DNA from: an uncultured Porphyromonadaceae bacterium
GTDB taxonomy: Bacteria > Bacteroidota > Bacteroidia > Bacteroidales > Muribaculaceae
Assembly: GCA_900551515.1 (NCBI GenBank)
Contig: URWH01000089.1
Location: 1-7,395, forward strand
DNA: 7,395 bases
Direction of reading: 5' to 3'
The number at the start of each line of letters is the position of its first letter. The first letter of the stretch is position 1. Below, in pieces: positions 7,148-7,395 of this stretch. The notes beneath the pieces were generated by a model. The model searched no databases. It saw only the letters and a list, made by a program, of their open reading frames with translations, and was not told where the DNA came from. Position numbers and translations under genes: made by a program.

Positions 7148-7190
7148 CCGATGCAAAATTACCATAAATTCTATGATTAAAAAGCATCGG
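7148..7190. repeat. Inverted repeat CCGATGC/GCATCGG around the MBOAT promoter
   Basis: Exact 7-bp arms at 7148-7154 and 7184-7190 face each other across 29 bases. The spacer holds almost the whole minus-strand promoter, so the arms fall near the -33 element and just past the -7 element. This could be a pair of half-sites for a regulator that bridges the promoter. As RNA it would be a weak hairpin with a large loop. Chance is possible for a 7-bp match. Confidence 0.35.
7154..7161 (-). promoter_or_regulatory. Bacteroides-type -7 element for the MBOAT-SGNH operon
   Basis: Read on the minus strand, these bases are TAATTTTG, an exact match to TAnnTTTG, about 47 bases before the MBOAT start codon. 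A T-run (complement of 7179-7183) stands about 18 bases upstream and could serve as a weak -33 element (TTTT in place of TTTG). This implies a leader of about 35-40 bases with no Shine-Dalgarno sequence. A weaker AATTTTTG (7252-7259, minus) lies further upstream. Confidence 0.5.
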
Positions 7191-7310
7191 AGGGGGGGAA
7201 AGGGGGAAGAGTAGAGCTTCGAGTGGGCGTCGCTAAAGCTCCGTGCCGGGACAAAAATTTTATATGAGTGGGCGGAACGGAAGGTCCAGGCTAAATATGG
7301 GGCGACCGGA

Positions 7311-7369
7311 GGTGCGGGGACTGTGCGGTGCGGGGATGAATATTCGGGGATGAGCGGTGCGGGGACGAG
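7311..7369 (+). repeat. Degenerate ~15-bp G-rich tandem repeat
   Basis: GGTGCGGGGA occurs exactly three times (7311-7320, 7327-7336, 7356-7365), with a worn fourth copy ATTCGGGGA at 7342-7350. Aligned by their G-runs the copies are spaced about 14-16 bases apart, with a rough unit CGGTGCGGGGATGAG. The array may run past the window, since the last four bases are again GGGG. It is non-coding as far as can be seen, and no function can be assigned. Confidence 0.55.
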
Positions 7370-7395
7370 CCGTAATGGACTGGAGGATAATGGGG

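Larger units (their letters stand above)
7107..7395. other. Non-coding upstream region of the MBOAT operon
   Basis: No believable coding frame was seen on either strand in these 289 bases. The part nearest the MBOAT gene (7107-7190) is AT-rich and carries a promoter-like element in the minus direction, bracketed by an inverted repeat. From 7191 on, the + strand is strongly G-rich and C-poor, with G7-AAA-G5 at 7192-7206 and five spaced GGGG runs between 7299 and 7364. A small inverted repeat GAGCTT/AAGCTC (7214-7219, 7236-7241) has a 16-base loop and no T-tract. The window ends before the next gene is reached. Confidence 0.6.

Noticed and set aside
7214..7241. Inverted repeat GAGCTT/AAGCTC as a terminator
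   Set aside because: Six-bp arms, a 16-base loop and no following T-tract on either strand make it a poor terminator.
7299..7364. A possible G-quadruplex from five GGGG runs
   Set aside because: The loops between runs are 10-13 bases, longer than in stable, confidently predicted quadruplexes, so only the G-rich repeat itself is reported.

Overview
The window reads as a chromosomal segment from a member of the Bacteroidota, most likely order Bacteroidales (possibly Muribaculaceae). The basis is an RprY/RprX-like two-component pair, a long PiT phosphate transporter with an attached cytoplasmic helical domain, starts without Shine-Dalgarno sequences, and matches to the Bacteroides -7 promoter element (TAnnTTTG) ahead of both transcription units. 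The order-level call is inference from protein character; no marker gene is present.

Layout. 1-198 is an AT-rich leader with small palindromes and a promoter-like TAAATTTG. 199-870 (+) encodes an OmpR-class response regulator, and 854-2239 (+) a membrane histidine kinase that overlaps it by 17 bases. After a 105-base gap, 2345-4645 (+) encodes a PiT-family phosphate transporter whose last ~250 residues look like a PhoU-type domain. 4646-4800 is a short convergent intergenic region holding a 14-bp inverted repeat around a 73-base loop. On the minus strand, 7106-5703 encodes an MBOAT O-acyltransferase (DltB/AlgI type), followed 17 bases later by 5685-4801, a membrane-anchored SGNH/DltD-like protein. 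7107-7395 is non-coding: a promoter-like element for the minus operon bracketed by a 7-bp inverted repeat, then a strongly G-skewed stretch with degenerate ~15-bp repeats.

How the parts work together. The regulator and kinase form a classical phosphorelay. The co-directional phosphate transporter immediately downstream suggests, but does not prove, that the pair responds to or controls phosphate supply. The minus-strand pair is a two-gene cell-envelope acylation module: the MBOAT protein would pass an acyl group across the inner membrane and the SGNH protein would work on the outer face, on a glycan that cannot be named from this window.

No mobile element, CRISPR array, rRNA or tRNA was recognised. 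Most of the window is ordinary core-like sequence. The less explained parts are the two intergenic regions (4646-4800 and 7107-7395).
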